NCBI RefSeq assembly: GCF_050467285.1
Contig: NZ_JBCMUN010000016.1
Span: 1-64,000 of the forward strand
From: Paenibacillus_E oryzisoli_A
Lineage (GTDB): Bacteria > Bacillota > Bacilli > Paenibacillales > NBRC-103111
DNA length: 64,000 nt
Direction: 5' to 3'
Both the position numbers and the translations under genes were made by a program. How positions within the stretch are numbered: the first letter of the stretch is position 1; each line of letters starts with the position of its first letter. Of this stretch, positions 15,425 through 24,592 are shown piece by piece. Below the pieces are notes generated by a model. The model worked only from the letters and a program-made list of their open reading frames with translations. It was not told the origin of the DNA and ran no database searches.

Positions 15425-16416
15425 GCGGGAAAACCTTCGGGCGCCCACTTACCTCGCTGATTGCCGCGCTGGTGGTACTGCTTGGGCTTGCCGTAGTTTA
15501 CTTGCACGCCGGGGCGGTGCGCGTGCCGTACGGCAGCGTTTGGCGTGCGTTGACGGATGCGGGGCACCCGTCGTACTTCATCGTGCACCAGCTGCGGCTG
15601 CCACGAATGCTGGTGGCGATGCTCGCCGGGGTCGGTCTGGCGGTCGGCGGCGTCATCCTGCAGAGCGTGATCCGTAATCCGTTGGCGAGCCCGGACGTGA
15701 TTGGGATCACGAAGGGCGCCGGGTTTATGGCGGCGCTGGTTATTTTTGTGTTTCCGAAGGTGCCGACCTATGTGCTGCCGGTGGCGGCTTTTGCCGGGGC
15801 GTTCGCCGCATTCGGCTTGCTGCTTGGATTGAGCCGGCGGCTCACGCTGCGCCCCTCGGCGTTGGCGCTGGTGGGCATCGCCATCGGCACCATTTTTCAG
15901 GCGGGCATCCAGTACCTGATCGTCCGCCATCCGAGCGACATCAACATGGCGCTGCTGTGGCTGTCCGGTTCCCTCTGGAACCGGAGTTGGGCGCATGTGT
16001 GGAGCCTGCTGCCCTGGATCGCCGTGCTCGTGCCGGTCGTCTGGGCGAGCTTCCGCAAGCTGAACGTGTTCCAGCTTGGGGACGACATGACCGCGGCGCT
16101 GGGCGTCGTGATCGCGCGGCAGCGCTTTTGGCTGCTCCTGCTGGCGGTCTCGCTCGCCGGCATCTCCGTCGCTGCGGTCGGCGCGATCGCCTTCGTCGGG
16201 CTGATCGCGCCGCACATCGCGCGCAGCCTGGTCGGCGGCCGCCACCAGTGGCTCGTGCCGCTGTCCGCGCTGATTGGCGCGGACTTGATGCTGCTCGGGG
16301 ACCTCATCGGCCGCGTTGTCATTCTGCCGCGTGAGGTCCCCGTCGGGATCATGACGGCGATCATCGGGACGCCGTATTTTCTGTATTTGCTGCGCCGGAG
16401 CCGGCGGCGCGGGTAG
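15421..16416 (+). CDS. FecCD-family iron-siderophore permease (second)
   Basis: The heterodimer partner of the preceding permease. The 331-residue membrane protein has the same signatures: LRLPRMLVAMLAGVGLAVGG, NPLASPDVIGITKGAG, and GAIAFVGLIAPHIARSLVG, the loop that contacts the ATPase. Its ATG overlaps the previous stop (ATGA), indicating translational coupling. No terminator or further gene follows; a repeat-rich noncoding region begins about 80 bases later. The missing ATPase must be encoded elsewhere. Confidence 0.9.
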   Translation: MSGKTFGRPLTSLIAALVVLLGLAVVYLHAGAVRVPYGSVWRALTDAGHPSYFIVHQLRLPRMLVAMLAGVGLAVGGVILQSVIRNPLASPDVIGITKGAGFMAALVIFVFPKVPTYVLPVAAFAGAFAAFGLLLGLSRRLTLRPSALALVGIAIGTIFQAGIQYLIVRHPSDINMALLWLSGSLWNRSWAHVWSLLPWIAVLVPVVWASFRKLNVFQLGDDMTAALGVVIARQRFWLLLLAVSLAGISVAAVGAIAFVGLIAPHIARSLVGGRHQWLVPLSALIGADLMLLGDLIGRVVILPREVPVGIMTAIIGTPYFLYLLRRSRRRG

Positions 16417-16499
16417 GGCAGCGCGTGGCCGATGCGCGGACGGGCGTGCGCGCGGACGTCGTGCGATGGCAGCGCGGGTTAAGGGCGAATGGGAGAGCT

Positions 16500-16812
16500 G
16501 CGCTAACTAGGCCTAGACCCTTCTATTTCGCGACAAGCGCTACTTTTCGGCGACTTAAGAAGGGCTAGGCACTGCTAGTTTGACTTGCCGAAGCCGGAAA
16601 CGCCAGGATCGGCGGCGCTAACTAGGCCTAGACCCTTCTATTTCGCGGAAAACGCTACTTTTCAGCGATTTAAGAGGGGCTAGGCACGGCTAATTTGACT
16701 TGCCGAAGCCGGAAACGCCAGGATCGGCGGCGCTAACTAGGCCTAGACCCTTCTATTGCGCGGAAAACGCTACTTTTCGGCGATTTAAGAGGGGCTAGGC
16801 ACGGCTAATTTG
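16500..16812. repeat. 115-bp tandem direct repeat, 2.7 copies
   Basis: Copies start at 16500, 16615 and 16730 with GCGCTAACTAGGCCTAGACC, a period of exactly 115 bp and only a few differences. The third copy stops after GGCTAATTTG. Each unit contains an imperfect inverted repeat from GCCTAGACCCTTCTATTTCG to AAGAGGGGCTAGGC, which can fold into a hairpin of about 70 bases. Confidence 0.9.
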
Positions 16813-16864
16813 TTTGTCGAATGAGAAAATGAAGGCGCTCGTACGCTCATGTACAGCAATGAGA

Positions 16865-17062
16865 AAAATAAGCGTGGTTCACCGCTTCTATTTCCGCCCT
16901 TTCGTGAGAAAGGCGAGAAATAAGAGGGGTAGACCACGCTTATTTGCTTCAAATCTACGATTTCGGGGGCAGTCGCGCCGCAATAGGAGCGGTTCACCAC
17001 CTCTATTTGCACGAAGCCGAGGGAAATTCAGGAAATAAGAGTGGTTCACTACGCTTATTTTC
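16865..17062. repeat. Cluster of long imperfect palindromes
   Basis: AAATAAGCGTGGT at 16866 pairs with ACCACGCTTATTT ending at 16945, with inner CTTCTATTTC/GAAATAAGAG pairing. A related, more degenerate pair spans 16990-17062 (CCTCTATTT / AAATAAGAG). The CTATTT/AAATA core is also in the 115-bp unit. Confidence 0.75.
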
Positions 17063-17215
17063 TAGCACTTATGAGCCAATCCGGCAACTCCTCACAGGTG
17101 CGGCATTACCGGGGTAACGCGCTATTGCCTGCCAGCATCAACACCACTGGCAATGCCGATCGGCTCGATCGCTGCAGCCTCCGTCAACGTCGGTCGGCCA
17201 GAAGAGCTAAAGCCC

Positions 17216-20200
17216 CTAGTTCATCCCGCGCAGCCGGTCCGCGATGACGCGCATCATACTGCGGAGCACGTCGATGTTCTGGAAGCAGAAGCTGAACACG
17301 AGATCGCGATGCAATCTCATGAGCACGGCAGGCTCAGCGACCGTGCAGTCAGCTGACCGCGGGCCGCTGTCGATGATCGCCATCTCGCCGAAGAAATCGC
17401 CCTCGCCCAGCATCGCGAACGTATCGCTGCCGCGATGGACGCGGATGCGGCCCTCGATGATGCCATACATGCTGTCGCCAAAGTCGCCAGCCTTGCAGAT
17501 CATATCTCCCGGCGAGTAGGCAACCTCTTCAACCATTTGCGCCAGCCAGACGAAGTCTTTGGGCGCAAGGTGGGCGAAGAGGTCAATCTTCTGGAGCACC
17601 AGAATGCGCCGCAGGATGACGCCGTTGCTCGTCAAATCAGACACATCTTGCCCCGCAGCTCCAGCCGGATCAGCCGGATCAGCAGCTCCAGAAGCTGCTT
17701 GATCGGCAGCAGCTTCGCGCTCCCTTTCCGTGGATGGAGGCGTATTGGTTGCTGCCGTTGCCTCTTCCGCCAACTTTTGCCCAGCACTCGACACTCCCAC
17801 AGTTTCCTCAGACATCAGCTCCAGCCCTGCGGCCGCTTCATCGGACGCCGCATGCAAGATTCGCTGCTGTACCACGGCTGGCGGCCCATCCGTCTCCGCT
17901 CCAACCGCCGCTTCCTGCGCCGCCTTGCCGCGCGCGAGCTCCGAGCGCAGTCTGCGCGAGAGGAGCTTCATCATTTCGACGGCGATGCTTTTTTGGTCGA
18001 ACATCATGTCGTAGAACACGGCCGAGTCCAGCCGCAGCAGCTGCGAATCGGCTTCCGCCACAATCGACGCCGTGCGCGCGCTCTGCGTGAGAATCGCCAT
18101 CTCGCCGAAGCAGTCCCCCGGCTTCAGACCGCCGAGCTTCGCGCCCGCCCGGTGCACGCCGGCTGCGCCCTCGACGAGGAGCATCAGGGAATCCCCTGGA
18201 TCCCCCTCGCGGATTACCGTAGCCCCTTGCTTCACCTCCATCGGGTGAAGCCGCACGGCGATGGCGGCGAGGTCCCGGCTCGTCAGCCCCTGGAACAGCG
18301 CCACCTGGCGCAGCATCTGTACCCGGTGCATGAGCTCCTCGAGCTCCGCGTCGCCGCTCCGGCCCGACTCCCGCAGCAGCAGGTGGCGGATCGACTGCAC
18401 AAGCCAGTCGTCGCCCTGCTCCGCCAACCAGTCCAGATGAAGCGTCCGCTCCGCCGGGCTCGCCGCATGCTTGCCAAGCTCGCGCGGGCTCGCCATCAGC
18501 TTTGCCATTTCCGTGCGCAGCGTGCCCTGCAACGTCTGGTCGATGACCTCCTCCGCATTCGCCTGCTGGCGAGAGTCGCCCTCCGACCAGTCGAGGTACA
18601 CCGCCTGCATCGTCTGGCTGTCGTGCAGCAGCGATAGCAGCTGGAACACGCGCCGGCTCATGGCCCGGCGGTTTTCCTGAACCATTTTCACAATCTCCGC
18701 ATACCGCTCGTCCCCGGCGATAGCGGCGCCGTGCTCAGCAAATTGGCCATGCAGCTGAATTTCCTGCAAAATGTACGTCTCCGTCAGCTTCGCATCCACC
18801 GCCATATGCGGCCGCAGCTGCTGCATGCGCTGCAGTGACTCGACAATCCGATCACGCAGTTCATAAGACGCAGTGCCATAATAAGAGAACAGCCGATCTA
18901 ACGCTGCCTCCCCGGGCATCCGCTCAAACACCGCCGGCATATAAAGCCGGACATCCAGATCTTCCAAATACGGCGCGAGCTGCGGCAGCACCACGTCTTC
19001 ATCGTAGGCGGCCAGCGCTTCCACCGCATGACGACGCGTTTGATTGTCCCGCAGCAGCGCCACGATCGCATCAATCAGCGGAGGCACATGCAGAATGGCC
19101 GCCGACTCCAGCGCCCGGATCCGCACCTGCGGACTCCGGTCCTCCAGAAGCGCGCGCAGCGGTTTGTAGAAGTTTTTGACCCGAATCTGTCCAAACAGCG
19201 ACGCCATCGCCATTCGTTCTTCTTCCCGGCCGCTCTCCATCATGTCCTTCAGCTTGCCGACCGCACGGAACATGCCCTCGATGCCGTAATATTTGACAAG
19301 GCCTGCGATGGCGGCGGCCTGAACTTCCACTTTTTCCGCATCCAAGTGTTCCGTAATTTCCTCCAGATACGCGTCATCCGCGTAGGCCGACAGCGCGAGC
19401 AGCGCTTTGGCCTGAACGGGCGGCGACTCTGCGTGAAGCAGTGGCAGCACATCCCCTTCGAACCCCGCCGGCATCCGCTCCTCCACGTAGGCCAGCGCCT
19501 CCATCACAACTTCCGGCGCCGAATATCGCAGCAAATCACGCACATGCGGTGTCAAATCGTAGGACGCTTCTTTCAATAATCCGAATGCATACAGCGCCTG
19601 CTGCTTATCCGTAGATCCCAACGTATCGATCAAAATCTGCCGAGTCACCGAATCCATCAAATTCAGCTCAATTTGCGTGTCGTCCTGGGCGGTTTTGAGA
19701 TTGGCGAGGAGGGTGCTGAGGTACGCTTTTTTCACTTTGATACCGGCCCCGATCCCCACCAGCAGCAGCGCCAGCACGATATAGCTCAAATCCTCCGGTG
19801 CGACCCACCTCGTCACAAGCAGCAGGCAGATCGCCGCCAGCCCTTTTGCGCCATTGCGAACGATGCCGTCGAGGAAGCCCTTGGCTTTGCCCCGCCACTC
19901 CGGCGGAACCGGGAACATGACGAGCTGGCTCACCGAGGAGTAGATCGTGTCCCCGACGACTTTGTCGCTGCCTTTTACCATGACCGCCATCGCCAGCACA
20001 GGCAGCACGAGCACGCCCAAGCTTCCCGCAAACAGCACGACAGGAAAAATCAGCAGCGCCGTCATCACGCCGAATCGGGTAATGATTTTGCCGGAGACGA
20101 ACAGCTGCACAAAAAGCGCAATCAGCCCCGAGAAGCCGTAAAAGCTTCCCATAAAGCCGGCCAACGCCTCGTTCTGCAAGGTTCCGCGCAGGATGACTTT

Positions 20201-20980
20201 GAACTGGTAATCGATCAAGGTCAGGGACAGCACGAGAGCAGCGGCCAGAATCGCTACGTATTTGAGATGGGGAACGCTGGCAAAAAGCCCCGACTTCTGT
20301 GCATTCGCCCGCTTGACGGCAGGGGCGGCTGCTTGGACTGGCTTCGTCTCTGCAGCCGTATCCCGCGTGGTCCGCAGAACCACGTACACCGCCAACATGG
20401 CCAGCAGCTGCAAAGCCGCATAGAAGAAGATCAGGTTCGCCGTGCCGACCAGCGGTACCAATGCTTTTAATCCGAACCCGCTCAAAATCCCGCCCACAAT
20501 CCCCCCGCTGCCGACGAGGCCGATCATTTGCTTCGCTTTGCGCTGATCCATGACCGAGGTCGCGAACTGCCAGAAGCACACGATCATCAGAAAGTTGAAC
20601 ACATCGTAGCCGATATACATGACCGGAAACACCCAGCGCAGCTCCATGCCTACGCCCAGCCGAGATACCAAGACGAGCGCGCTGATGAGCGGGATCAGCA
20701 CCTTGATGAGCGTGTCCAAACGCACTTTGGGCGAAAACCGCTGAAACAGGACCCCCGCCGTGATCATGACCAATGCCTGCGGCAGGTACATCACCGACAA
20801 GTACGAATTATCGAACCGGCTCAAAAACAGCGTGTCCGCCGCCGTCCGCCCGATCGTTGACGCCGATACGACGCAGAATAAGTAGGCAAAAAGCAGGAAC
20901 ACTTTGCGGTACTCTTTTTTATCCTCAGACCATTTATGTAAAAACGCTTGAAAAGGCTTCCCCTTCACCACCATGCTCAT
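17216..20980 (-). CDS. Giant fusion: nucleotide-transporter-like MFS domain, HEAT repeats and two cNMP-binding domains
   Basis: The 1254-residue protein opens with about twelve membrane segments (residues 1-430) resembling Npt1/Npt2-type MFS carriers (STIGRTAADTLFLSRFDNSY). A HEAT-like helical repeat region follows (about 440-830; YSAPEVVMEALAYVEERM, RSPQVRIRALESAAI). Two CRP-type cyclic-nucleotide-binding domains (VIREGDPGDSLMLLVEGAAG, GDCFGEMAILTQSARTASIV; MICKAGDFGDSMYGIIEGRI, GDFFGEMAIIDSGPRSADC) flank a Pro/Ala-rich linker. GGAG lies 8 bases before the ATG at 20980; an in-frame ATG at 21022 has no good site. The transported molecule and the bound nucleotide are unknown. It stands alone. 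Confidence 0.85.
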   Translation of the reverse strand: MSMVVKGKPFQAFLHKWSEDKKEYRKVFLLFAYLFCVVSASTIGRTAADTLFLSRFDNSYLSVMYLPQALVMITAGVLFQRFSPKVRLDTLIKVLIPLISALVLVSRLGVGMELRWVFPVMYIGYDVFNFLMIVCFWQFATSVMDQRKAKQMIGLVGSGGIVGGILSGFGLKALVPLVGTANLIFFYAALQLLAMLAVYVVLRTTRDTAAETKPVQAAAPAVKRANAQKSGLFASVPHLKYVAILAAALVLSLTLIDYQFKVILRGTLQNEALAGFMGSFYGFSGLIALFVQLFVSGKIITRFGVMTALLIFPVVLFAGSLGVLVLPVLAMAVMVKGSDKVVGDTIYSSVSQLVMFPVPPEWRGKAKGFLDGIVRNGAKGLAAICLLLVTRWVAPEDLSYIVLALLLVGIGAGIKVKKAYLSTLLANLKTAQDDTQIELNLMDSVTRQILIDTLGSTDKQQALYAFGLLKEASYDLTPHVRDLLRYSAPEVVMEALAYVEERMPAGFEGDVLPLLHAESPPVQAKALLALSAYADDAYLEEITEHLDAEKVEVQAAAIAGLVKYYGIEGMFRAVGKLKDMMESGREEERMAMASLFGQIRVKNFYKPLRALLEDRSPQVRIRALESAAILHVPPLIDAIVALLRDNQTRRHAVEALAAYDEDVVLPQLAPYLEDLDVRLYMPAVFERMPGEAALDRLFSYYGTASYELRDRIVESLQRMQQLRPHMAVDAKLTETYILQEIQLHGQFAEHGAAIAGDERYAEIVKMVQENRRAMSRRVFQLLSLLHDSQTMQAVYLDWSEGDSRQQANAEEVIDQTLQGTLRTEMAKLMASPRELGKHAASPAERTLHLDWLAEQGDDWLVQSIRHLLLRESGRSGDAELEELMHRVQMLRQVALFQGLTSRDLAAIAVRLHPMEVKQGATVIREGDPGDSLMLLVEGAAGVHRAGAKLGGLKPGDCFGEMAILTQSARTASIVAEADSQLLRLDSAVFYDMMFDQKSIAVEMMKLLSRRLRSELARGKAAQEAAVGAETDGPPAVVQQRILHAASDEAAAGLELMSEETVGVSSAGQKLAEEATAATNTPPSTEREREAAADQAASGAADPADPAGAAGQDVSDLTSNGVILRRILVLQKIDLFAHLAPKDFVWLAQMVEEVAYSPGDMICKAGDFGDSMYGIIEGRIRVHRGSDTFAMLGEGDFFGEMAIIDSGPRSADCTVAEPAVLMRLHRDLVFSFCFQNIDVLRSMMRVIADRLRGMN

Positions 20981-21092
20981 ACGCACCGCTCCATCCGTCA
21001 GATTCAATGTAAACGAAATCATCTATGGAAATTGTACCAGAAGTCCTAGTATAAAATAACTAGCTTGCGACAAATTTTGTGTGGGAATCCAC

Positions 21093-21134
21093 AAAAAGAG
21101 AGTGCAGATGCCGGAAGCATCCACACTCTCTTTT
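21093..21134. terminator. Bidirectional hairpin terminator
   Basis: AAAAGAGAGTG / CACTCTCTTTT with inner GATGC/GCATC pairing is flanked by A- and T-runs. On the minus strand it ends the transcript of the downstream-ending gene at 21170. Confidence 0.8.
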
Positions 21135-21169
21135 CACGTAAGCCGCTGTAAAAGTATTTGCTATACCAA

Positions 21170-21604
21170 TTAAATCCGCTCGTTATCCGCGCGCCAATCG
21201 CGAATCTGCTTTTTGATCGCATCCGGAGTCAGGCTCTCGGCAGCGGCTTTCTCCGCCAGCGCGGGAAATTCGGCGTCGGACGCGAAGCGCAAGGCAGTAA
21301 TTTGACTGGTGGTAAGGCTCGAATTCAACAGTTTGCTCGTCAGCACGTAGTGGCGAAGGTTCTCCTCCGCTCGGATCGCGCGATCCTGCGCTTTGAGCGG
21401 GTAAGAGCGAAGCAGCAGAAACACCACAATCACAATCAGTGTGATCAGCAAAAATAAAACCGCAGGCAGCAAATCCTCGCCCGCCTTGAGGCTGTTCACC
21501 AGCTCGAACATCGCGGCCACGATGAGCGCAAAAACCAGCAGCGACAATACGTAGTGAAACAGCGGGTGCATCCTTTTGTGATTGGCGTAGTTCTGAGCTT
21601 TCAT
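21170..21604 (-). CDS. DUF6526-like two-helix membrane protein
   Basis: The 144-residue protein starts KAQNYANHKRMHPLFHYVL, the N-terminal pattern of DUF6526 proteins. It has two hydrophobic segments (about 16-35 and 45-66) followed by a charged cytoplasmic tail rich in helices (LRHYVLTSKLLNSSLTTSQ). GAGGGG lies 8 bases before the ATG at 21604; the ATG two codons earlier is too close to it. The function of the family is unknown. It lies 51 bases after the (p)ppGpp synthetase on the same strand and may be co-transcribed. Confidence 0.75.
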   Translation of the reverse strand: MKAQNYANHKRMHPLFHYVLSLLVFALIVAAMFELVNSLKAGEDLLPAVLFLLITLIVIVVFLLLRSYPLKAQDRAIRAEENLRHYVLTSKLLNSSLTTSQITALRFASDAEFPALAEKAAAESLTPDAIKKQIRDWRADNERI

Positions 21605-21655
21605 GTGCAAATCCCCTCTTTTTTCAAATTAGGACTGCCCCAGAGCCTCCCCGCT

Positions 21656-22444
21656 CTACGACTTGTCCTCATCCCCATCATTATTCATGAGCGCCGACAT
21701 TAATGCTTTCGGGAGCGCAAACTGCTGATTATTAATAATAATCCGGTTCAAGGAATCCGCCGCCTCGTCCGACTGCTCCTCCTGGATCTCCTCAATTTCA
21801 CGGTGCAGACGCTCCATCTGCTCATCCAGCCTCGCGGCCACATCTGCCGCCTGTTTCAACTCCTGCAATAAACGCTGGGGAACCGCCTGATTGCCCTCTT
21901 TGAATTTGTAAAAGATTTTGTGCTCCAGACTCGCCCAGAAATCCATCGCCACCGTACGAATCTGCACCTCCATGCAGACGCGCTCGGTCCGGTCGGACAT
22001 ATGTACGGGCACCTCGATCAGCAGATGAAGGCTTTGGTAGCCGTTCGGCTTCGGGTGCTTGATGTAATCTTTTTCGCTCAGGAGATGGAGGTCGCTCTGG
22101 TTCTTCAACATGTCACTGAGGACATAAATGTCCGAAACGAACGAGCACGTAATGCGCAGACCCGCGATGTCCTTCACATTGCCCCTGATACCGTCAAAAG
22201 ACAGATCGCCTCCCTTGCGGTACAGCTTCTGGATAATGCTCTCCGGCGATTTCAGCCGGGATTTGGTATGTTCGATCGGGTTGTATTCGTGGAGCATTTC
22301 AAATTCCTGAACAAGAATCTCGATGCGCGTCTCCATTTCGTCCAGGGCAAATTTATACGTCATCATAAAACGCGTCAGCTCGTGCTTGAAGTTTTTCAGA
22401 TCTTGCATGGAAAGCGTACTCAGCATATTCACGGGTGATTTCAT
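21656..22444 (-). CDS. Small alarmone synthetase (RelQ/YjbM-like GTP pyrophosphokinase)
   Basis: It transfers pyrophosphate from ATP to GDP or GTP to make (p)ppGpp. The roughly 262-residue protein has only a RelA/SpoT synthetase domain: DIAGLRITCSFVSDIYVL, KPNGYQSLHLLIEVPV and VCMEVQIRTVAMDFWASLEH. A long acidic coiled tail (MERLHREIEEIQEEQSDEAA) follows. There is no HD hydrolase or regulatory ACT/TGS domain, so it is a SAS-type enzyme. The start is uncertain: ATG at 22444 abuts AAAGG, while GTG at 22432 or ATG at 22426 have better spacing. Longer in-frame extensions lack a ribosome site. Confidence 0.87.
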   Translation of the reverse strand: MKSPVNMLSTLSMQDLKNFKHELTRFMMTYKFALDEMETRIEILVQEFEMLHEYNPIEHTKSRLKSPESIIQKLYRKGGDLSFDGIRGNVKDIAGLRITCSFVSDIYVLSDMLKNQSDLHLLSEKDYIKHPKPNGYQSLHLLIEVPVHMSDRTERVCMEVQIRTVAMDFWASLEHKIFYKFKEGNQAVPQRLLQELKQAADVAARLDEQMERLHREIEEIQEEQSDEAADSLNRIIINNQQFALPKALMSALMNNDGDEDKS

Positions 22445-22613
22445 CCTTTCACTGCCGTTATTTATTTCGATACACGCACCCGTGCAGGGTGCGACGGTTC
22501 GTCGGGGATTCCGAACGGTTCCATTATTTAGTGTAATGGAGTTGGGGCGGGGTTGCAAATTGTACGGAGATGATTGTCCATGCCGGATTCGGTCTCCGGA
22601 TGGATGTCTTGTT

Positions 22614-22630
22614 ATTAACCATGGGTTAAT
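22614..22630. promoter_or_regulatory. Palindrome upstream of the MFS exporter (candidate operator)
   Basis: ATTAACC-ATG-GGTTAAT is a perfect 7-bp inverted repeat adjoining a TATAGT (22630-22635) that could be the -10 box of the exporter gene. Its position fits a repressor site. Confidence 0.5.
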
Positions 22631-22684
22631 ATAGTATGAAAAGATAGATAGATATCCAGACAGAATCAGAGAGGCTTCTTCTAT

Positions 22685-23977
22685 ATGAAAATCAGAGATT
22701 GGGACACGAATTTGAAAATCCGCCTCGGCGGGGAGACCGCGTTTAACGTTATTTTTTGGACGTTTTTTCCGTTTCTATCGATTTACTTCGCCGAAGCGTT
22801 CGGCAAAGGCTGGGCGGGCATGCTGCTCATCCTGTCGCAAGCGATCTCCGTTGTGGCGAACTTGCTTGGCGGCTACTGCGCCGACCGGTTCGGCCGCAAG
22901 CGCATGATGGTCATCGCAGCGTCCGCGCAGGCAGCCGGCTATGGGCTGTTCGCCCTTGCCGCCTCGCCGGCGGTGGGACTGCCGGCTCTAAGCTTTGTCG
23001 GCTTTTGCGCAGCGAGCTTCGCCGGTTCTTTGTACTGGCCCGCCAGCCAAGCCATGGTGGCGGACGTCGTGCCGGAAGAACATCGCTCTAGCGTGTTCGC
23101 GATTTTTTATACGGCAGCGAATATGGCCGTGGTCGTCGGCCCGCTGCTTGGTTCTTTGTTGTACGAGGACAACCCATACATGGTGCTGTTCGGCGCAGCG
23201 GTGTTCTGTGCGCTGCTCGCGCTGTTCATGAGCCGGCGTCTGGCGGAGACGCTGCCGGCTTCTGTGGCGGAGCGCCGCCGCTCGTCGGCCGGCGAGCCGT
23301 GGTACCGGGTCGTCGGCGCGCAGCTGCGCGACTACCGGGTCATCGCCACGGACCGCGTGTTCCTGCTGTTCGTGCTGGCCGGCGTGCTGCTGTCGCAGAC
23401 GTTCATGCAGCTCGATCTATTGTTCCCCGTTTTCATTCAGGAAACGGTGTCGCTTAGCACGATTTTCAGCTTCGGCGATTGGAACCTGGACGTGACCGGC
23501 AAGCAGTTGTTCGGCCTGATTGTGTCCGAGAACGGACTCTTCGTGGCGCTGTTCACCGTCGCGATCACGAAGTGGATGCTGGCGTTCCGCGATCGGTACG
23601 TGTTTATCGGCGGGGCGTTGTTTTATGCGATTGGCATCCTCATGTTCAGCCGGATGTCCACGTTCTGGGGCTTCACGCTCGCCATCGCCGTGTTTACGCT
23701 CGCCGAGCTGATGTCGGCCGGGCCTCAGCAGGCGTTCGTCTCACGGCTGGCGCCGGAGCAGGTGCGCGGCCAGTATTTTGCGGCGGCGAGCCTGCGGTAC
23801 ACGCTGGGCCGCACGCTCGCGCCGCTATCGATCCCGCTGAGCGCGTGGATCGGGTATGGGTGGACGTTCAGCCTGCTCGCCGGGCTGGCCGTGGCGGCTG
23901 CTGTGCTGTACAATGCGATGTTCAACCGCTTTGAGGGTGCTGATCGCGAGGAAGCAAGATCAGTGTTGCCGGGTTAG
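22685..23977 (+). CDS. MFS transporter (probable drug or metabolite exporter)
   Basis: The 430-residue protein has about twelve membrane segments and the MFS loop 2-3 signature GGYCADRFGRKRMMVIAA. An N-terminal WDTNLKIRLGGETAFNVIFW is typical of Bacillus YttB/MDR-like exporters. The middle carries a hydrophilic loop (ETLPASVAERRRSSAGEPW). A GAGG site is about 10 bases before the ATG. It is divergent from the alarmone synthetase; a palindrome sits in the shared region. Substrate unknown. No clear terminator follows. Confidence 0.82.
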   Translation: MKIRDWDTNLKIRLGGETAFNVIFWTFFPFLSIYFAEAFGKGWAGMLLILSQAISVVANLLGGYCADRFGRKRMMVIAASAQAAGYGLFALAASPAVGLPALSFVGFCAASFAGSLYWPASQAMVADVVPEEHRSSVFAIFYTAANMAVVVGPLLGSLLYEDNPYMVLFGAAVFCALLALFMSRRLAETLPASVAERRRSSAGEPWYRVVGAQLRDYRVIATDRVFLLFVLAGVLLSQTFMQLDLLFPVFIQETVSLSTIFSFGDWNLDVTGKQLFGLIVSENGLFVALFTVAITKWMLAFRDRYVFIGGALFYAIGILMFSRMSTFWGFTLAIAVFTLAELMSAGPQQAFVSRLAPEQVRGQYFAAASLRYTLGRTLAPLSIPLSAWIGYGWTFSLLAGLAVAAAVLYNAMFNRFEGADREEARSVLPG

Positions 23978-24592
23978 CGCCTGCGTCTGACGCTTCTCCA
24001 ACGGCTGGAGCGTCTGCTCGTGTTAGGCTGCGAGCTTCACGCTAAAGTGGCCACGTGTCAGTGGGGGGGGGCCGTGATCATTCGCGATCTGCTTCCCGGG
24101 CCGGGGGCGCGCTGCAGCTAACGGACATCGGCGTCTCTTACCGGCGGATTATCGGGGTTTGTGCGTCGGTAACGGACATTGCTGTCTTTTAGGGGCGAAT
24201 CGGAGCGTTTTGAAGGCAGAAAACAGCTTTAACAGTCGCGGATGACCGTCACAAATCGCGAAGAGGACTTTTTCCGCGCTAAGGGACTTTTTTGTCCCCT
24301 TACAATTTCACACGACTTCCTCGTCGACTTAACACAACAACATTGAGGAGCAATTGGGGCTCCTTCAGGGGCCGAGCGCTGAGCTCGGCTCTTTGCTGTG
24401 CCGCCTCTGAGTGCGAACCTGCGGTGCGAATGAGAAGCGCACATAAAAATGCCGGGACATTCGCACCACGTTTTTGGTAATATTAGGGTAGAGGCATGAG
24501 CTGGCTGACCTGCTTTTAGGGGAGCTGTTCTGTTTTTCGCTTGATTTGATCAAAAGCTGGTGGAAATAAGAGCTTTTGCATCAGAATGGGCT
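23978..24592. other. Noncoding region before the CRISPR array, including the probable leader
   Basis: No gene is supported. TAACGGACAT..G.GTCT.TTA occurs twice (about 24119 and 24168). Hairpins are TAAGGGAC/GTCCCCTTA (about 24280-24302) and GCCGAGC/GCTCGGC (24371-24389). The last 100 bases, AT-richer, border the most conserved repeat and are the likely leader, holding the array promoter. Confidence 0.45.

Larger units (their letters stand above)
16417..17215. other. 800-bp noncoding block rich in repeats and imperfect palindromes
   Basis: No gene is supported. It contains the 115-bp tandem repeat and the following palindromes described separately. The rest (16417-16499 and 17063-17215) shows nothing recognisable. 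Confidence 0.5.

Noticed and set aside
15388..16245. Long minus-strand ORF opposite the second FecCD permease
   Set aside because: Shadow of a GC-rich gene; composition is Arg/His/Gln-rich with no family match.
17435..18637. 400-codon plus-strand ORF opposite the MFS-HEAT-cNMP gene
   Set aside because: Antisense shadow: low-complexity Arg/His/Leu composition and no ribosome site.
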